Origin: Anodontia alba
Lineage: Eukaryota; Mollusca; Bivalvia; Lucinida; Lucinidae
DNA: 64,000 nucleotides
Assembly: GCA_964016985.1 (NCBI GenBank)
Contig: OZ024829.1
Coordinates: 68,227,197-68,291,196 of the forward strand
Direction of reading: 5' to 3'
Below are positions 20,785 to 31,191 of the stretch, piece by piece (the first letter of the stretch is position 1; the number at the start of each line of letters is the position of its first letter). The translations under genes were made by a program, and so were the position numbers. Below the pieces are notes generated by a model that was not told the origin of the DNA, made no database searches, and saw only the letters and a list, made by a program, of their open reading frames with translations.

Positions 20785-23684
20785 AGATGGGTCGCTCACC
20801 TGAGTGACATAGCCACTGCAGATATGCAGATGTTATGCAACATTTTTCCAATCCTGTCATCGCAACTAATGAAAAGATCATCATTTAAGCAGTTCTTAAT
20901 TTTGAAGAAGAACATATATGACATGACAGTCAATGGTGTGTGATCATTTGAACAAACTCTCAATCACATTTCAACAGTAGGATCAATGTGAAATTTGGTG
21001 GCAAATGGCTAAGTGGTTTCTGAAGAATCACGATTTTATACATGTGAACAGCTCAGTGGCAGGGAAATATAATAAACATAAACAAGATGGCAGCCATCTT
21101 GGATTTCCAATCAGAATGAGTTTAGCTACTGTTGATCTACATGTCACCTCGATACTTCCAATGAACTTTGAGTCAATTGCCCTTTCGGTTCAGGAGAAAA
21201 AGTTCAAAACAGATTTTCAAGATGGACGCTATGGCTGCAATTTGGGATTTCCTATCGCAACGATTTGAGCTATTTTTTATCTACAAGTCACCCCGATGCT
21301 TCCTACCAAGTTTCGAGTCAATTGGCCTTTCAGTTCAGAAGAAATAGGGAAAAATAGATTTTCAAGATGGCCACCATCTTGGATTTCCGATTGGAACAAT
21401 TTTAGCTATTTTTATATCTACAAGTCATCCCGATGCTTCCTACCAATTTTCAAATCAACTGGCCCTTTGGTTCAGGAAAATAAGCGAAAAAAGAGTTTAA
21501 AGATGGCCGCCATGGCGGCCATCTTGGATTTCTGATCCAAACAATTTAAGCTATTTTAGATCTACAAGTCACCCCAATGCTTCCTACCAAGTTTCGAGTC
21601 AAATGGCCCATCCAGTTCAGGAGAAGAAGAGAAAAATAGATTTTCAAGATGGCTGTCATGGCAGCCACCTTGGATTTCTCATAGGGACGATTTTAGCTAT
21701 TTTTAATCTACAGGTCACCCTGATGCTTCCTACCTAGTTTAAAGTCAATAAGCTTTTCGGTTCAGGAGAAGAAGTGAAAAATAGATTCTCACAATGGCCG
21801 CCATGGTGGCCATCTTGGATTTCCAATCGGAACGATTTTAGCCATTTTTGATCTATGTTACCCCAATGCTTCCCACCAAGTTTCCAGTCAATTGGCTTTT
21901 GGGTTTAGGAGAAGAAGCAAAAAAAGATTTTCAAGCCCACCACGGCGGCCATCTTGGATTTTCCATCAGCAGGATTTTAGCTATTTTTGATCTACAAGTC
22001 ACCCTGATACTTCCTACCAAGTTTGGAGTCAATTGGCCTTTCGGCTCAGGAAATGAAGTGAAAAATAGATTTTCAAGATGGCGGCCATGGCAGCCATCTT
22101 GGATTTCCGATCGGAACGATTTTAGCTATTTTTGATCTACAAGTCACCCCGATGCTTCCTACAAAGTTTCATGTCAATTGGCATCTGGGTTTAGGAGAAG
22201 AAGCAAAAAATAGATTTTCAAGAGGGCTGCGATGGCGGCCATCTTGGATTTCCGATCTGCATGATTTTAGCTGTTTTTGATCTACAAGTCACCCCGATGC
22301 TTCCTAGCAAGTTTGGAGTCAATTGGCCTTTCAGTTCAGGAAAAAAAAGCGAAAAATAGATTTTCAAGATGGCGGCCATGGCCAAGTCAACTGACCTTTC
22401 GGTGCAGGAGAAGAAGCGAAAAATAGATTTTTGGCGGCCATCTCACCCTGATACTTCCTACCAAGTGAGTCAATTGGCCTTTCGGCTCAGGAAATGAAGT
22501 GTGAAAAATAGATTTTCAAGATGGCGGCCATGGCGGCCATCTTGGATTTCGGATCGGAATGATTTCAGCTATTTTTGATCTACAAGTCACCCTGATGCTT
22601 CCTACTAAGTTTCGAGTTAATTGACAACTGGCCTTTCGGTTCAGAAGAAGAAGCGAAAAATAGATTTTCAAGATGGCTGCAATGGCGGCCATCTTGGATT
22701 TCCGATCGGCATGGGTTCATGCATATTTTTGATCTACAAGTCATCCCAATGCTTCCTAGCAAGTTTGGAGTCAACTGGTTTGGTTTGTGTAGAGGTTTTA
22801 CGGCCCAGTCAACCCAATGGGGTCATGTCGAACGCGGTCAGTTTACCTAACCACACGTTTACTGGGCAGGCTTAGTCCTCTAAGCGGTTAACCAGTATTG
22901 TGCACATTCTTTCGCCAGAAACTGACAACTGCCCTTCTTGAATCTGCGAAAGGGAGAGAATGACCATAGAAAATATTTCATGATCAACCCGCGACCTCCT
23001 AGTCTCCAGCCAGACGGCGCATCCAACTGAGCCACCGAGGCCGGCTGGAGTCAACTGGCCTTTCGGTTCAGGAGAAGAAGCGAAAAATAGATTTTCAAGA
23101 TGGCTTCCATGGCGGCCATCTTGGATTTCCGATCTGCACAATTTTAGCTATTTTTGATCTTAAGTCACCCCAATGCTTCCTACCAAGTTTGGAGTCAATT
23201 GGCCTTTCGGTTCAGGAGAAGAAGCTAAAACTAGATTTTCAGGATGGCGGCCATCTTCGATTTCCGATCGGAATGGGCTTTAGGGTTTTGGAGTAGAAGC
23301 AAAAAATTGATTTTCAAGATGACTGCCATGGCGGCCATCTTGGATTTCCGATCAGCACGATTTTAGCTATTTTTGATCTACAAGTCACCCTGATGCTTCC
23401 TAGCAAGTTTGGAGTCAATTGGCCTTTCGGTTCAGGAGAAGAAGCGAAAAATATATTTTCAGGATGGCGGCCATGGCGGCCATCTTGGATTTCCGATCGG
23501 AACGATTTTAGCTATTTTTGATCTACAAGTCACCCCGATGCTTCCTACCAAGTATCGAGTCAATTGGCCCAGGGGTGTAGGAGGAGTAGGCTTTTAAAGC
23601 AGTTGTTGATGCCACACGACGGACGACGCATGACAAACGACGGACATTGACTCACCACTATAGCTCACCATGGTGAGCTAAAAA
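20785..23684 (+). mobile_element. Tandem-core element with 136/145-bp unit array (copy 1)
   Basis: Truncated 5' end (ACAAGATGGGTCGCTCACCTGAGTGACATAGCC), then a core of roughly 17 units marked GATCTACAAGTCACCC, GATGCTTCCTA, TTGGAGTCAATTGGCCTTTC, GGAGAAGAAGCGAAAAATAG, ATTTTCAAGATGGCGGCC and GCCATCTTGGATTTCCGAT. The tail is ACGGACGACGCATGAC then a 20-bp perfect palindrome TAGCTCACCATGGTGAGCTA (23661-23680) and AAAA. A SINE interrupts it at 22779. Non-coding. Confidence 0.8.
22779..23045 (-). mobile_element. tRNA-derived SINE family A, copy 1
   Basis: 267 bp flanked by a 13-bp duplication TGGAGTCAACTGG (22766-22778 and 23046-23058). On the minus strand it begins with a tRNA-like head: CCGGCCTCGGTGGCTCAGTTGG (A-box region) and, after a short internal deletion relative to copy 2, GGTCGCGGGTTGATC (B-box region). 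The body is GTCAGTTTCTGGCGAAAG...GTGCACAATACTGG, and the 3' tail is GGGTTGACTGGGCCGTAAAA...CACAAACCAAA. Mobilised by an unidentified LINE. Not a working tRNA gene. Confidence 0.85.
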
Positions 23685-24884
23685 TTTGAGCAAATTTGGC
23701 TCAGTGGCTTCAGAGAAGAAGTCGTCTGAAATTCTCAACAATTTTCCCATACAAATGTTATGGGGCTCATACAAATGCATAGGGAAGCAAACTTGACCTT
23801 GCCGTAAAAAGGTCAAATGTCAATACACGACAATCTGTTTAGCAACTTTGGTAGATCTCCTGTCCCCCATGACGTGCAGAGATTCAGCCCCAAGGCATCC
23901 TCGGTTCTGGAGAAGATTTTTAAAGGGTTTTACCATATATGGGCATGGCGGCCATCTTGGTCAATGAACAGCGACCACTTTAGCAATCTTTCATTCCCCC
24001 GACCTAAGAAGGCTCAATATGAAATTTGAGCAAATTTGGCTCAGTGGCTTCAGAGGTGAAGTCCTTTGAAATTCTCAATGATTTTCCTATTCAAATGTAT
24101 GGGGCTCATACAAATGCATAGGGAAGCAAACTTGACCTTGCCGTAAAAAGGTCAAATGTCAACGTACGACAATTCTTTTAGCAACTTTGGTAGACCTCTC
24201 GTCTCCGATGATTTGTGCAAAGATTCAGCCCCAAGGCATTCTCGGTTCTGGAGAAGAACATTTTAAAGGTTATTTACCTTATATGGGCATGGCCGCCACC
24301 TTGGTCAACAGACCGCAACAATTTTAGCAATCTTTTGTTTCCCCACCCTAAGGTGGCTCCATATGAAATTTGAGCAAAATTGGCTCAGAGGCTTCAGAGG
24401 AGAAGTCGTTTGAAATTCTCAACAATTTCCCAAATTTGGCTCAGTGGCTTCAGAGGTGAAGTCCTTTGAAATTCTCAATGATTTTCCTATTCAAATGTAT
24501 GGGGCTCATACAAATGCATAGGGAAGCAAACTTGACCTTGCAGTAAAAAGGTCAAACGTCAATGTACGACAATTCTTTTAGCAACTTTGGTATACCTCTC
24601 GTCTGCGATGATTCGTGCAAAGATTCAGCCCCAAGGCATCCTCGGTTCTGGAGAAGAAGATTTTTAAATGTTTTTACCATATATGGGCATGGCGTCCATC
24701 TTGGTCAACGGACCGCAACCATTTAGCAATCTTTCGTTCCCCCACCCTAAGGAGGCTCCATATGAAATTTGAGCAAAATTGGCTCAGCGCTTCAGAGGAG
24801 AAGTCGTTTGAAAATGTTAACGGACGGACGGTTGAATGGACGACGGACGAAAAGCGATCACAATAGCTCAGGTGAGCTAAAAAC
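23685..24884 (+). repeat. Tandem-core element of the 310-bp family, 5' end missing
   Basis: Core units as at 17265-19077 (CATATATGGGCATGGC, CAAATGCATAGGGAAGCAAACTTGACC, TTCAGCCCCAAGGCATCCTCGG) and a 3' end with GGACGGACGG, GCGATCACAATAGCTCAGGTGAGCTAAAAA. In this copy the left half of the 3' hairpin is reduced. No 5' end is present: the sequence starts in mid-unit right after the previous element, so one element probably inserted into or recombined with the other. Confidence 0.7.
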
Positions 24885-24993
24885 CATGTTATCAGCAGGA
24901 AGCCTCAAAACCCCACTTCCTTATCATACCCCTATCTCTAGCCAAGAGCTTGGGTAACCCCACTTAATTTTATAAGAGCGCTTGTCCAGCATG

Positions 24994-25950
24994 GATGACC
25001 TTGTTATTATTGCCTAATCACTCGAGGAATGTGTCAGAAAGCTCTTGACTTGGAAAGAAGCAATGGAAAAGAAAGGACTGAGAGTAAATGCAGGAAAGAC
25101 GAAGATCATGATCAGGCGAGTTTCCATGGACCATCTGTCGCACTGGAGTGGGCAGCAACAGCATCTTCTGCAACGGCTGCAAGCACTGGATGCACAAGAA
25201 ATGCAGTGGGCTCAAGCGCTTGACAAAGGAACCTGACTACAGATGTACACGGTGCCAAGGAACTGCATGCTCATTGGACGGCAGACCACAGAGGGAAGTC
25301 CAAGTCGGACCTGACAAGCTAGAGGTGGCAGCTTCCTTTTGCTACCTAGGAGACATGCTCTCAGCAGCAGGTGGCTGTGAAGAAGTTCAAGGAGCTGCTA
25401 CCAGTTCTCTCTTCACGCCACCTCTCTTTCAAGACACGTGGCCGTGTGTACAACTCTTGTGTGCGGAGCGCAATGCCCCATGCCAGTGAGACTTGGCCAT
25501 TGACAAAACCAAACCTCCAACGTCTGCAGTGGAATGACAGGGCAATGATCAGACAGATCTGCAATGTCAGGCCACAAGACGTTGTCACCACCAGGTCTAA
25601 TGAATTACTTGCCTGGCTTGGCATTGAGGATCTGGACCTCATTCTGAAGGAGAGATGGCTCCACTGGTATGGACATGTGGAACGCTCCAATAGTGCAGTC
25701 AAGACAGCCTTTCACATACAAGTTGAGGGAATGCGTGGGCCTGGGAGGCCCAAGATGACATGGAAGCAGCTGACAGAGAGGGATTGCAGAGAGTGAAAGC
25801 TCCCGGCTATCAACCCTCATGATAGAAATATCTGGAGGTCTGGTGTGAGATCTGCCATGTGTGCAGCAAGCCGGCTATCCAAAAGGGGGCCCACTGATGT
25901 GGATGTTGCCCTGTACCTGCACGTTAATCAAAAATCCGATTATGATGATG
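24994..25950 (+). pseudogene. LINE B segment 3: RT end, PHD-like finger, C-terminal domain
   Basis: Resumes with the second half of YADD (GATGACCTTGTTATTATT). A TAA follows within a few codons (IIA then stop). The finger region reads ICRTGVGSNSIFCNGCKHW, MHKKCSGLKRL and PDYRCTRCQGTAC. With the first Cys taken from LINE A (here mutated to Trp) the spacing is C4-H-C3, the PHD pattern. C-terminal blocks: KLEVAASFCYLGDMLSAAGGC, HASETWPLTKPNLQRLQWND, LLAWLGIEDLDLILKERWLHW, RGPGRPKMTWKQLTERDCRE. It ends in the GAT-rich tail ATTATGATGATGATTATGATC. Confidence 0.85.
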
Positions 25951-26486
25951 ATTATGATCTTCAGCTATATAGTTCTATATAAACAAATGACCCCCCCTGG
26001 GGCATGGCCAGTTTGGGTCCCAGGGACTTCATTGGCAAAATTTATGAAGGAGACGACTAAAAATTGCTACATACTAAATATATAAGCTGTGGGCCTCATG
26101 GTATCAGAGAAGAAGATTTTTTAAGTTTTTCTCATTATAAGTCTATGTAAGCTAATGACCCCCGAGGCATGGCCAATTTAGACCCCAGTGGCTTGATTGG
26201 CAGGATTTATGTAGGGGACCAATAAACATTGCTATATACTACTAAATATATAAGGTGTGGGCCTCATGGTTTCAGAGAAGAAGATTTTTTAAGTTTTTCC
26301 TATTATAAGTCTATGGGAGCTAATGACCCCTTGGGCATGGCTGATATGGACCCCAGGGGCATGGTTGGCAGGATTTATGTAGAAGACTACTAAATATTGC
26401 TACATACTAAATCTGTTAGCTCTGAGCCTCATGGATACAGAGAAGAAGATGTTTGAAGTTTCTTTAGCTATATAGCTCTATATATA

Positions 26487-27781
26487 CGAGGGGAGTTCAA
26501 TAAGTTCGTAGAACTCTGGGTTTAACTCACAGATTGGAAGATGGTTTCAACATTATTTTTCAATATAATCCCCCTTTACTTCAATGCATTTGGCCCACTT
26601 TTCTTTTAAGAAGTCTATGCCTTTGAAATAAAAGTCATCTATTTGGTCCTCAAACCAAGCCTCTGTAGCAGCCTTGAGCTCATCATTGTCCCGAAATCTC
26701 GTTCCACGCAAGTGGGACTTCAAATTTCGAAACAGATAATAATCACTTGGGGCCAGGTCTGGACTGTATGGCGGGTGATTTAACTGCTCAAACTTGCACA
26801 CACGAATAGCCGCTTGTGCAACTCTGGACTTGTGCACACGGGCATTATCATGCAAAAGAAGGACACCAGCAGCTAGCTTTCCCCTTCGTTTTTCTTTAAT
26901 AGCAACCCTTAATTGTTTAATGACATTGGCAAAGTATTCTCCTGTAATTGAAGTACCAGCAGGCTTGTAATCTATCAATATAATCCCTTTGGAGTCCCAA
27001 AACACCGTGGCCATTACCTTGCTGGCTGATGGTTGGGTACGAAATTTCTTAGGTGGGGGTGAGCCAGGGCGCTTCCATTGCATGGACTCTTTTTTAGTAT
27101 CTGGGTCCCAGTGGTGAAGCCAAGTTTCATCTCCTGTTACAAGACGAGTGTGAAAGTCTTCTGGATTGGCATTGTACACTTCCAGAAGTTCTTGACTTGA
27201 CTCCACCCTTTGCTGAAGATCTTGCATGTTCAGGTTTCTGGGTACCCACCTGCAGATACTTTTGACATGCCTAAATGTTCATGGATTATAGTGTAAACAC
27301 TTCCATTAGAAATACCACATTCTGAAGCAAGTTCGGCAACTTTGATTTGGCGATTGTTTAGCACAAGTCTCTCAACACGGTCGATCATCTCCTGGCTGAT
27401 GACATCAGCAGTGCGACCTGGCCTTGGGTCATTTTCTAAGGAGTCTCGCCCACGTTTAAATTCTGGTGACCACTTTGCCACTGTGGAATACTTTGGGCTA
27501 CTATCACCATACACATCAGCCATGCGCCTATGGATTTCTTTGGCCTTTGCACCCTCCTTAGTGAGGAACTTTATGACTGCTCTGAACTCAATATTCTGAC
27601 TTTCCATTTTTGCCTATAGGTATAGGTTTTCAAACAAAAAGTAAGAGCAAAAAATGTACGAGTTGACTGAACGGCTGTTATCATTCAACTGACAAAGGTT
27701 TACACTGCACAAAAATGAAAAAAGAAATCTTGAATTGTATAGAAAAATACCGAGTTCTACGAACTTATTGAACTACCCTCG
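26487..27781 (-). mobile_element. mariner-family DNA transposon
   Basis: 1295 bp with terminal inverted repeats of about 30 bp (left CGAGGGGAGTTCAATAAGTT..., right the complement of CGAGGGTAGTTCAATAAGTT...). TA lies at each side (26485-26486, 27782-27783). Length, TIRs and TA target are standard for mariner. A single transposase gene lies on the minus strand and is broken by one frameshift. Confidence 0.95.
26553..27607 (-). pseudogene. mariner transposase, single frameshift
   Basis: Cut-and-paste transposase of about 350 residues starting at a true ATG (27605-27607). The N-terminal part (27607-27230) holds two helix-turn-helix-like DNA-binding segments, with the linker FKRGRDSLENDPRPGRT and ELASECGISNGSVYTII. 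The catalytic part (27227-26553) shows TGDETW, LLHDNARVH and YSPDLAPSDYYLF. There are 34 residues between the second and third Asp, the DD34D signature of mariner. The two parts are out of frame: one base is missing in an Ala codon at about 27251-27253, just before the WVPRNL block. No other lesion is obvious, suggesting a fairly young copy. This is the same family as the transposase domain of SETMAR-like proteins. Confidence 0.93.
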
Positions 27782-28309
27782 TACATATGACCCCCTTGGG
27801 TGTTGCCAGTATGGACCCCAGGGGCTTGTTTGGCAGGATTTAGGTAGGGGACCAATAAACATTGCTACATACTAAATATATAAGCTGTGGGCCTCATGGT
27901 TTCAGAGAAGAAGATTTTTTAAGTTTTTCCCATTATAAGTCTATGGGAGCTAATGATCCCCGTGGCGTGGCCCATTTGGACCCCAGGGGCATAGTTGGCA
28001 GGAATTATGAAGACCACTTAACATTGCTTCATACTTAATCTGTTAGCTCTGGGCCTCATGGTTTCAGAGAAGAAGATTTTTTAAGGTTCTTTAGCTACAT
28101 AGCTCTATATAAACATATGACCCCCTAAGTCTATGGAAGCTAATGACCCCGGGGCGTGGCCAGTTTGGATCCCAGGGGCTTGATTGGCAGGATTTATGTA
28201 GGGGACCATAAACATTGCTACATACTAAATATATAAGCTGGGGGCTTCATGGGGTCTCAGAAGAAGATTTTTTTAAGTTTTTCCCATTATAAGTCTATAG
28301 GAGCTATAT

Positions 28310-28536
28310 ATGGGCATGGTGGCCATCTTGATTTAATGACCATGACCATTTGTACATATTTTCAATCCCCCTTTAACACAAAGCTCCACATGAGGTTTGA
28401 AGAAATTGGGCCCAGAGGTTTCAGAGGAGGTCATTCAAAGATGTGAATGGATGGACGGACGGACAGACAGACGGACGACGGACAGGAAGAGATCACAACA
28501 GCTCATCCTGAGCCTTCGGCTCAGGTGAGCTAAAAG
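28310..28536 (+). repeat. 3' end of the tandem-core element, with TTC-loop hairpin
   Basis: Contains ATATATGGGCATGGTGGCCATCTTG, AAAGCTCCACATGAGGTTTG, a GGATGGACGGACGGACAGACAGACGGACG run, GAGATCACAACAGCTCAT, the hairpin CCTGAGCC-TTC-GGCTCAGG (28507-28525) and TGAGCTAAAA. It supplies the 3' end for the array that begins after the 5' end at 15846. Confidence 0.7.
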
Positions 28537-30207
28537 CTGAAGGAGTTACACTGACAACAAGGTAGAAAATAGGCATTTTCAGGAATCAAGGGGACATCAC
28601 TATAACTGGAGGCCAAAGTGGGCCAGATATCACTCACCTGGATTTGGCTGATTATGATATGTTACATTGTGCCATGGTGGCCATCTTGGCTATCAGATCA
28701 GATTGCCTTTAGCAATCCAGAATCTGATGTTTTGAAGAGTTTCAAGATTGCCACCATGGCCACAATCTTGGATATTGGAACTGAACGATTTAGCAATTCT
28801 GAGTCTCCATGTCACCCCGATGCCTCCCATCAAGTTTCGGCTCAATCTGACTTACAGTTTGGGAGCAGATGTGGTTTGAAGAATTTCAAGATGGCTGCAA
28901 TGGTGGATATTGAAACAGAAAGATTTTCGCAATTCTGAATTTCCATAACACCCCAATGCCTCCCATCAAGTTTAAGTTCAATCAGACTTTCTGTTCGAGA
29001 GCTGATGTGATTTGAAGATTTTCAAGATGGCTGCCATGGTGGCCATCTTGGATATCAGAACGGAACCATTTTAGCAATTCTAAATCTCCATGCTGCCCAA
29101 ATGCCTTCTTTCAAGGTTCTGCTCCATCCGACTTACGGTTCGGGAGCAGATAACAATTGAAGACTTTCAAGATGGCTGCCATGGCGGTCATCATCGATAT
29201 GCTGGAAATGTCCAGAATGTGAAAAGTTGCTGATGGACATATGGATGAGGGATGGACCATGGTCAAGAGACCATGGCATAAGCTGACAACTAAAGATCTT
29301 CAAGATGGCTGCTGTGGCGGCCATCATGGATATCATAACAAAATGGTTTAGCAATTCTGAACCTCCATGTGGCCCCAATGCCTCCCACTGTAGCGGCCAT
29401 CTTGGATGTCGGAACGGAACAAATTTAGCAGTTCTAAATCTCCATTTCTCCCCAATGCCTCCCACTAAGTTTCAGCTCAATCCGACTTAACGTTCCGGAG
29501 CAGATGTTGTTTCAAGATTTTCAAGAGGGCCACCATGCTGGCCATCTTTGATATGGAGCGGAACAAATTTAGCAATTCTAAATTTCCAAGTCACCCCAAA
29601 GCCTCCCACCAAGTTTAGGCTCATTCCTACTTACTGTTGGGGAGTAGACATGGTTTGAAGATTTTCAAGATGGCCACTGTGGTTTGGGAGGAGATTTGTT
29701 TGAAGAAACTTGGATATAGGAACAGAATGATTTTAGCAATTCTGAATCTCTATGTCGCTCCGATGCCTCCCATCAGGTTTCGGCTCAATCCAACTTATGG
29801 TCTGGGAGGAGATGTCGTTTGAAGAATTTCAAGATGAATGCTATCGCTATGGCGGCCACCTTGGATATCAAAACAGAACAATTTTAGCAATTCTGAATCT
29901 CTATGTCGCTCCTATGCCTCCCATCAAGTTTCGGCTCAATCTGACTTACAGTTTGGGAAGAGACGTCATTTGAAGAATTTCAAGATGGCCGCCATGGTGG
30001 CCATCTTGGATATCAGAACAGAACAATTTTAGCAATTCTGAATCTCCATGTAGCCACAATGCCTCTCACTAAGTTTCAGCTCAATCCAACTTATGATTCT
30101 GGAGGAGATGTGGAAAATATGAAAAGCTAATGGCGGACGACAGACTGACGACGGACAACAGGCCATGGCATAAGCTGACCTGGAGCTAAGCTCCAGGTGA
30201 GCTAATA
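28537..30207 (+). repeat. Tandem-core element, unit about 140 bp (CCAATGCCTCCCATCAAG family)
   Basis: About ten units marked CAAGATGGCCGCCATGGTGGCCATCTTGGATATC, GAACAATTTTAGCAATTCTGAATCTCCATGT, ATGCCTCCCATCAAGTTTCGGCTCAATC and GACTTACGGTTTGGGAG. The tail is GGCGGACGACAGACTGACGACGGACAAC, the hairpin CCTGGAGC-TAA-GCTCCAGG (30179-30197) and TGAGCTAATAAA. The words resemble the 136/145-bp family but the unit is distinct. Confidence 0.75.
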
Positions 30208-31191
30208 AATAACCAGATCTGGACAGTTTTCGAATTCCCTGAAGACTTCATCCATGTCCACCTTATCTGCAAGTTCCAGGATGATCCAATTAAAACTGAA
30301 CAAGTTATGCTGATGATAAAGTCAATATAGGCTTTTTCAACCATCAAAATGACTTAACTCTAAGATAAGATGCGATCTGGTCAGGTTTCCAACTCATCTG
30401 TGATTTCATACATGTCCATCTTATCTGCAAGTTTCAGGTAGATCTGATCAAAACTGCATAAGTTATGCTGATGACAAAGTCAAACAGATGCTTTTTCAGC
30501 AATTTAGGGGATGTAACTCTAGGATTAATGATTCAATCTGGCCATTTTTGGAACTAATCCTAGATTTCATCTATGTTCATTTTATCTACAAGTTTCAGGA
30601 TGATCAGATAAAAAACTGAACAAGTAATCCTGATGACAAAGTCAAATAGAGGCTTTTTCAACAATCAAGGGAATGTGACTCTAAGACTAATGATCCAATC
30701 TGCCCAGGTTTCAAACTCATTCGAGAATTCATCCCTGTCCACCTTAAATGCAAGTTCCAGTAAGATCCGATCAAAACTAAATGAGTTATACTGATGACAA
30801 AGTCAAACACAGGCTTTTTCAGCAATCAAAGGGACGTAACTAAGACTTATGATCCGATATGGCCAGTTTTCCAACTCGTCTGAGATTTCATCCATGTCCA
30901 CCTTATCTGCAAGTTTCAGGATTATATAATCAAAATGAAGTTTTTATAGTGAAACATATTTAACAAGTAATACTTAACCTATGGATAATGTGCTATTCTC
31001 TTTTGTACTTAAAATAAGTCAAAAAGGATTGCCTTTGGAAACAAAGAACACACAAAATCATGAAAATAGGCTTAGGCGGCATTCAATTTTCAAAATAACT
31101 AGGATGGGCTCAATGATCCTAAAGGAAATAAAATATAACCTGCACTATGATGATGTACGGGGAGACTTTTTAAAACCTTCCACAGAAACAA
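30208..31191 (+). repeat. Tandem array, unit about 155 bp (TTATGCTGATGACAAAGTC family)
   Basis: Five units marked CTGATGACAAAGTCAAACAGAGGCTTTTTCAGCAATCAA, GATCCGATCTGGCCAG, GAGATTTCATCCATGTCCACCTTATCTGCAAGTTTCAGG. A related array is at 39130-39740. About 30950-31190 is AT-rich without a recognised feature. Confidence 0.7.

Larger units (their letters stand above)
20565..24993. mobile_element. Composite insertion splitting the LINE B YADD motif
   Basis: Outer ends are imperfect 14-bp inverted repeats, CATGATGGACTAGC (20565-20578) and GCTTGTCCAGCATG (24980-24993), matching at 12 of 14 positions. A GAT duplication flanks the insertion (20562-20564 and 24994-24996). The outer sequences (about 20565-20784 and 24885-24993) are unrelated to the arrays and have no ORF. 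The interior holds two tandem-core elements and a SINE. The 3-bp duplication would fit PIF/Harbinger-type elements, but TIR length and sequence do not prove this. Confidence 0.5.
25951..28309 (+). repeat. Tandem array (ACTAAACATTGCTACATAC family), right part
   Basis: Continuation of 16390-16920. Units of about 150-175 bp are marked GACCCCAGGGGC, TTGGCAGGATTTATGTAGG, CATACTAAATATATAAGCTGTGGGCCTCATGGTTTCAGAGAAGAAG and TATAAGTCTATGGGAGCTAATGACC. The left array stops in GGGTTCTTT and this one restarts AGCTATATAGTTCTATATA, which rejoin as one unit once LINE B is removed. Mariner 26487-27781 interrupts it. Confidence 0.85.

Noticed and set aside
22990..23045. tRNA-like A and B boxes
   Set aside because: They belong to SINE heads (also at 42230-42304 and 62590-62655). 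The acceptor stem and anticodon arm are not maintained, and 3' SINE bodies with target duplications follow, so these are not tRNA genes.
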